DNA from: Chitinophaga sedimenti
GTDB taxonomy: Bacteria > Bacteroidota > Bacteroidia > Chitinophagales > Chitinophagaceae
Direction: 5' to 3'
NCBI RefSeq assembly: GCF_023156195.1
Contig: NZ_JAKUKA010000001.1
Span: 3,162,001-3,226,000 of the forward strand
Length of the DNA: 64,000 nucleotides
In this document: piece after piece, positions 62,778-64,000 of the stretch
Layout: every line of letters starts with the position of its first letter
How positions within the stretch are numbered: position 1 is the first letter of the stretch
Notes under the pieces: generated by a model
Databases searched by the model: none
Seen by the model: only the letters and a program-made list of their open reading frames with translations
What the model was told of the DNA's origin: nothing
Translations under genes and position numbers: made by a program

Positions 62778-64000
62778 ATGGTGTTTGATATTGACATGAT
62801 TAAAAAATTGTATGCGGCTCTCCCGGGTAAAGTGGAAGCAACCCGTAAGATGCTAGGCAGACCGCTTACACTCGCCGAAAAGATCCTTTACGCCCACCTT
62901 TATGCGCCATCGACGACTTCGTATGAAAGGGGCAAATCCTATGTAGAATTCGCACCAGACCGCGTAGCGATGCAAGACGCTACGGCCCAGATGGCCCTGC
63001 TGCAATTTATGACCTGCGGCCGCGCATCGGTGGCAGTTCCCTCTACCGTTCACTGCGATCACCTGATACAGGCAAAAACCGGCGCTGCTGCCGATCTGGC
63101 GACTGCGAACCAAACGAACAAAGAGGTATATGATTTTCTTTCCTCTATTTCCAATAAATACGGCATCGGTTTCTGGAAACCGGGTGCCGGTATCATCCAC
63201 CAGGTAGTACTCGAAAACTACGCCTTCCCCGGCGGTATGATGATCGGTACCGACTCCCACACCCCTAACGCAGGCGGTTTGGGCATGGTAGCCATCGGTG
63301 TTGGCGGCGCTGACGCGGTAGACGTAATGGCTGGTCTTCCGTGGGAGCTTAAAATGCCGAAACTGATCGGCGTACACCTGAAAGGTAAAATGAGTGGCTG
63401 GACTTCCGCCAAAGACGTGATCCTGCAGGTGGCCGGCCTGCTTACTGTAAAAGGTGGCACCGGCGCTATCGTGGAATATTTTGGTGAAGGTGCGGACAGC
63501 ATGAGCGCTACCGGTAAAGCAACTGTGTGTAACATGGGCGCCGAAATCGGGGCTACCTGCTCCCTCTTCGCTTACGACGAAAAAATGAGCGCTTACCTGA
63601 AAATCACCGGCCGCGCAGAAGTAGCTGAGCTGGCAGACGGCGTACGCGACCACCTCCGTCCGGATGCAGGCGTTTACGCCGATCCTGGCAAGTTCTACGA
63701 TCAGCTGATCGAGATCGACCTGGATACGCTGGAACCTTTCGTAAACGGTCCGTTTACCCCGGACCTGGCATGGCCTATCTCCAAATTCGCGCAGGCCGTG
63801 AAAGAAAACAACTGGCCCGAGAAACTGGAAGTAGCCCTCATCGGCTCCTGCACCAACTCTTCTTATGAAGATATCAGCCGTTCCGCCTCCCTGGCGCAAC
63901 AGGCTATCGATAAAAACCTGGAAGTGAAGTCTGAATTCACGATCACACCGGGTTCTGAACTGGTACGTTTCACCATCGAGCGCGACGGCATGCTCAACAC
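62778..64000 (+). CDS. Aconitate hydratase (3' end cut by window edge)
   Basis: TCA-cycle enzyme interconverting citrate and isocitrate. The first 407 codons are present: [76 protein letters not shown] and [13 protein letters not shown], which carries a cluster-binding cysteine. The layout matches the mitochondrial/Bacteroidota-type aconitase of about 750 aa, so roughly the second half lies beyond the window. Start at 62778; no frame break in the visible part. Confidence 0.95.
   Translation, partial: MVFDIDMIKKLYAALPGKVEATRKMLGRPLTLAEKILYAHLYAPSTTSYERGKSYVEFAPDRVAMQDATAQMALLQFMTCGRASVAVPSTVHCDHLIQAKTGAAADLATANQTNKEVYDFLSSISNKYGIGFWKPGAGIIHQVVLENYAFPGGMMIGTDSHTPNAGGLGMVAIGVGGADAVDVMAGLPWELKMPKLIGVHLKGKMSGWTSAKDVILQVAGLLTVKGGTGAIVEYFGEGADSMSATGKATVCNMGAEIGATCSLFAYDEKMSAYLKITGRAEVAELADGVRDHLRPDAGVYADPGKFYDQLIEIDLDTLEPFVNGPFTPDLAWPISKFAQAVKENNWPEKLEVALIGSCTNSSYEDISRSASLAQQAIDKNLEVKSEFTITPGSELVRFTIERDGMLN

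Overview
The window looks like the chromosome of a Bacteroidota species, most likely a Chitinophagaceae (Chitinophaga-like) soil bacterium. This rests on two SusC/SusD pairs, a sigma/anti-sigma/TonB-receptor cassette, type IX secretion parts (PorQ, a PorP/SprF-like protein, a CHU_C-type sorting domain), the parA-parB-DUF5683-dapB order, Bacteroidota TAnnTTTG -7 promoter boxes and the lack of strong Shine-Dalgarno sites. No rRNA, tRNA, CRISPR array, insertion sequence or prophage was recognised.

Layout. Positions 1-10924 (minus strand) hold an apparent mannose/alpha-mannoside utilization locus: small protein, GntR/UTRA regulator, ROK sugar kinase, mannose-6-phosphate isomerase-like protein, GH92 alpha-mannosidase, SusC, SusD. 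A 13-bp palindromic site sits in front of both the regulator and the kinase. Positions 11040-18822 (plus) hold a second uptake locus: ECF sigma factor, FecR anti-sigma factor, SusC with an STN signalling domain, SusD, TlpA-like thioredoxin. Positions 18865-26854 are mixed: HopJ-like protein, beta-helix protein, two AraC regulators, methyltransferase, DUF4287 protein, SDR and PolX/PHP polymerase. Positions 26855-28034 are an AT-rich gene-free stretch with four covarying hairpin elements. Positions 28035-40132 hold a PorP/SprF-like protein and a giant (about 3,720 aa) Calx-beta repeat surface protein with a type IX sorting domain, a SprB/SprF-like pair. From 40621 onward the content is mostly housekeeping: ahcY, pdxJ, an ABC-2 exporter, porQ, lon, outer-membrane proteins, a metallophosphoesterase, parAB, dapB, an Rrf2 regulator next to cysH-cysD-cysN, threonine dehydrogenase, kdsA, a PspC-domain protein and the start of aconitase.

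Caution for every reader: about 35 reading-frame breaks occur in about 23 genes, including essential ones (lon, ahcY, kdsA, parB). Nearly all are explained by loss of one base (two in a few), either in a homopolymer or inside a CCTGG/CCAGG site. I read them as uncorrected long-read assembly errors, not as pseudogenes, and I annotate each affected gene as one CDS with the break noted. The CCWGG bias also suggests that the source DNA was methylated at that motif.
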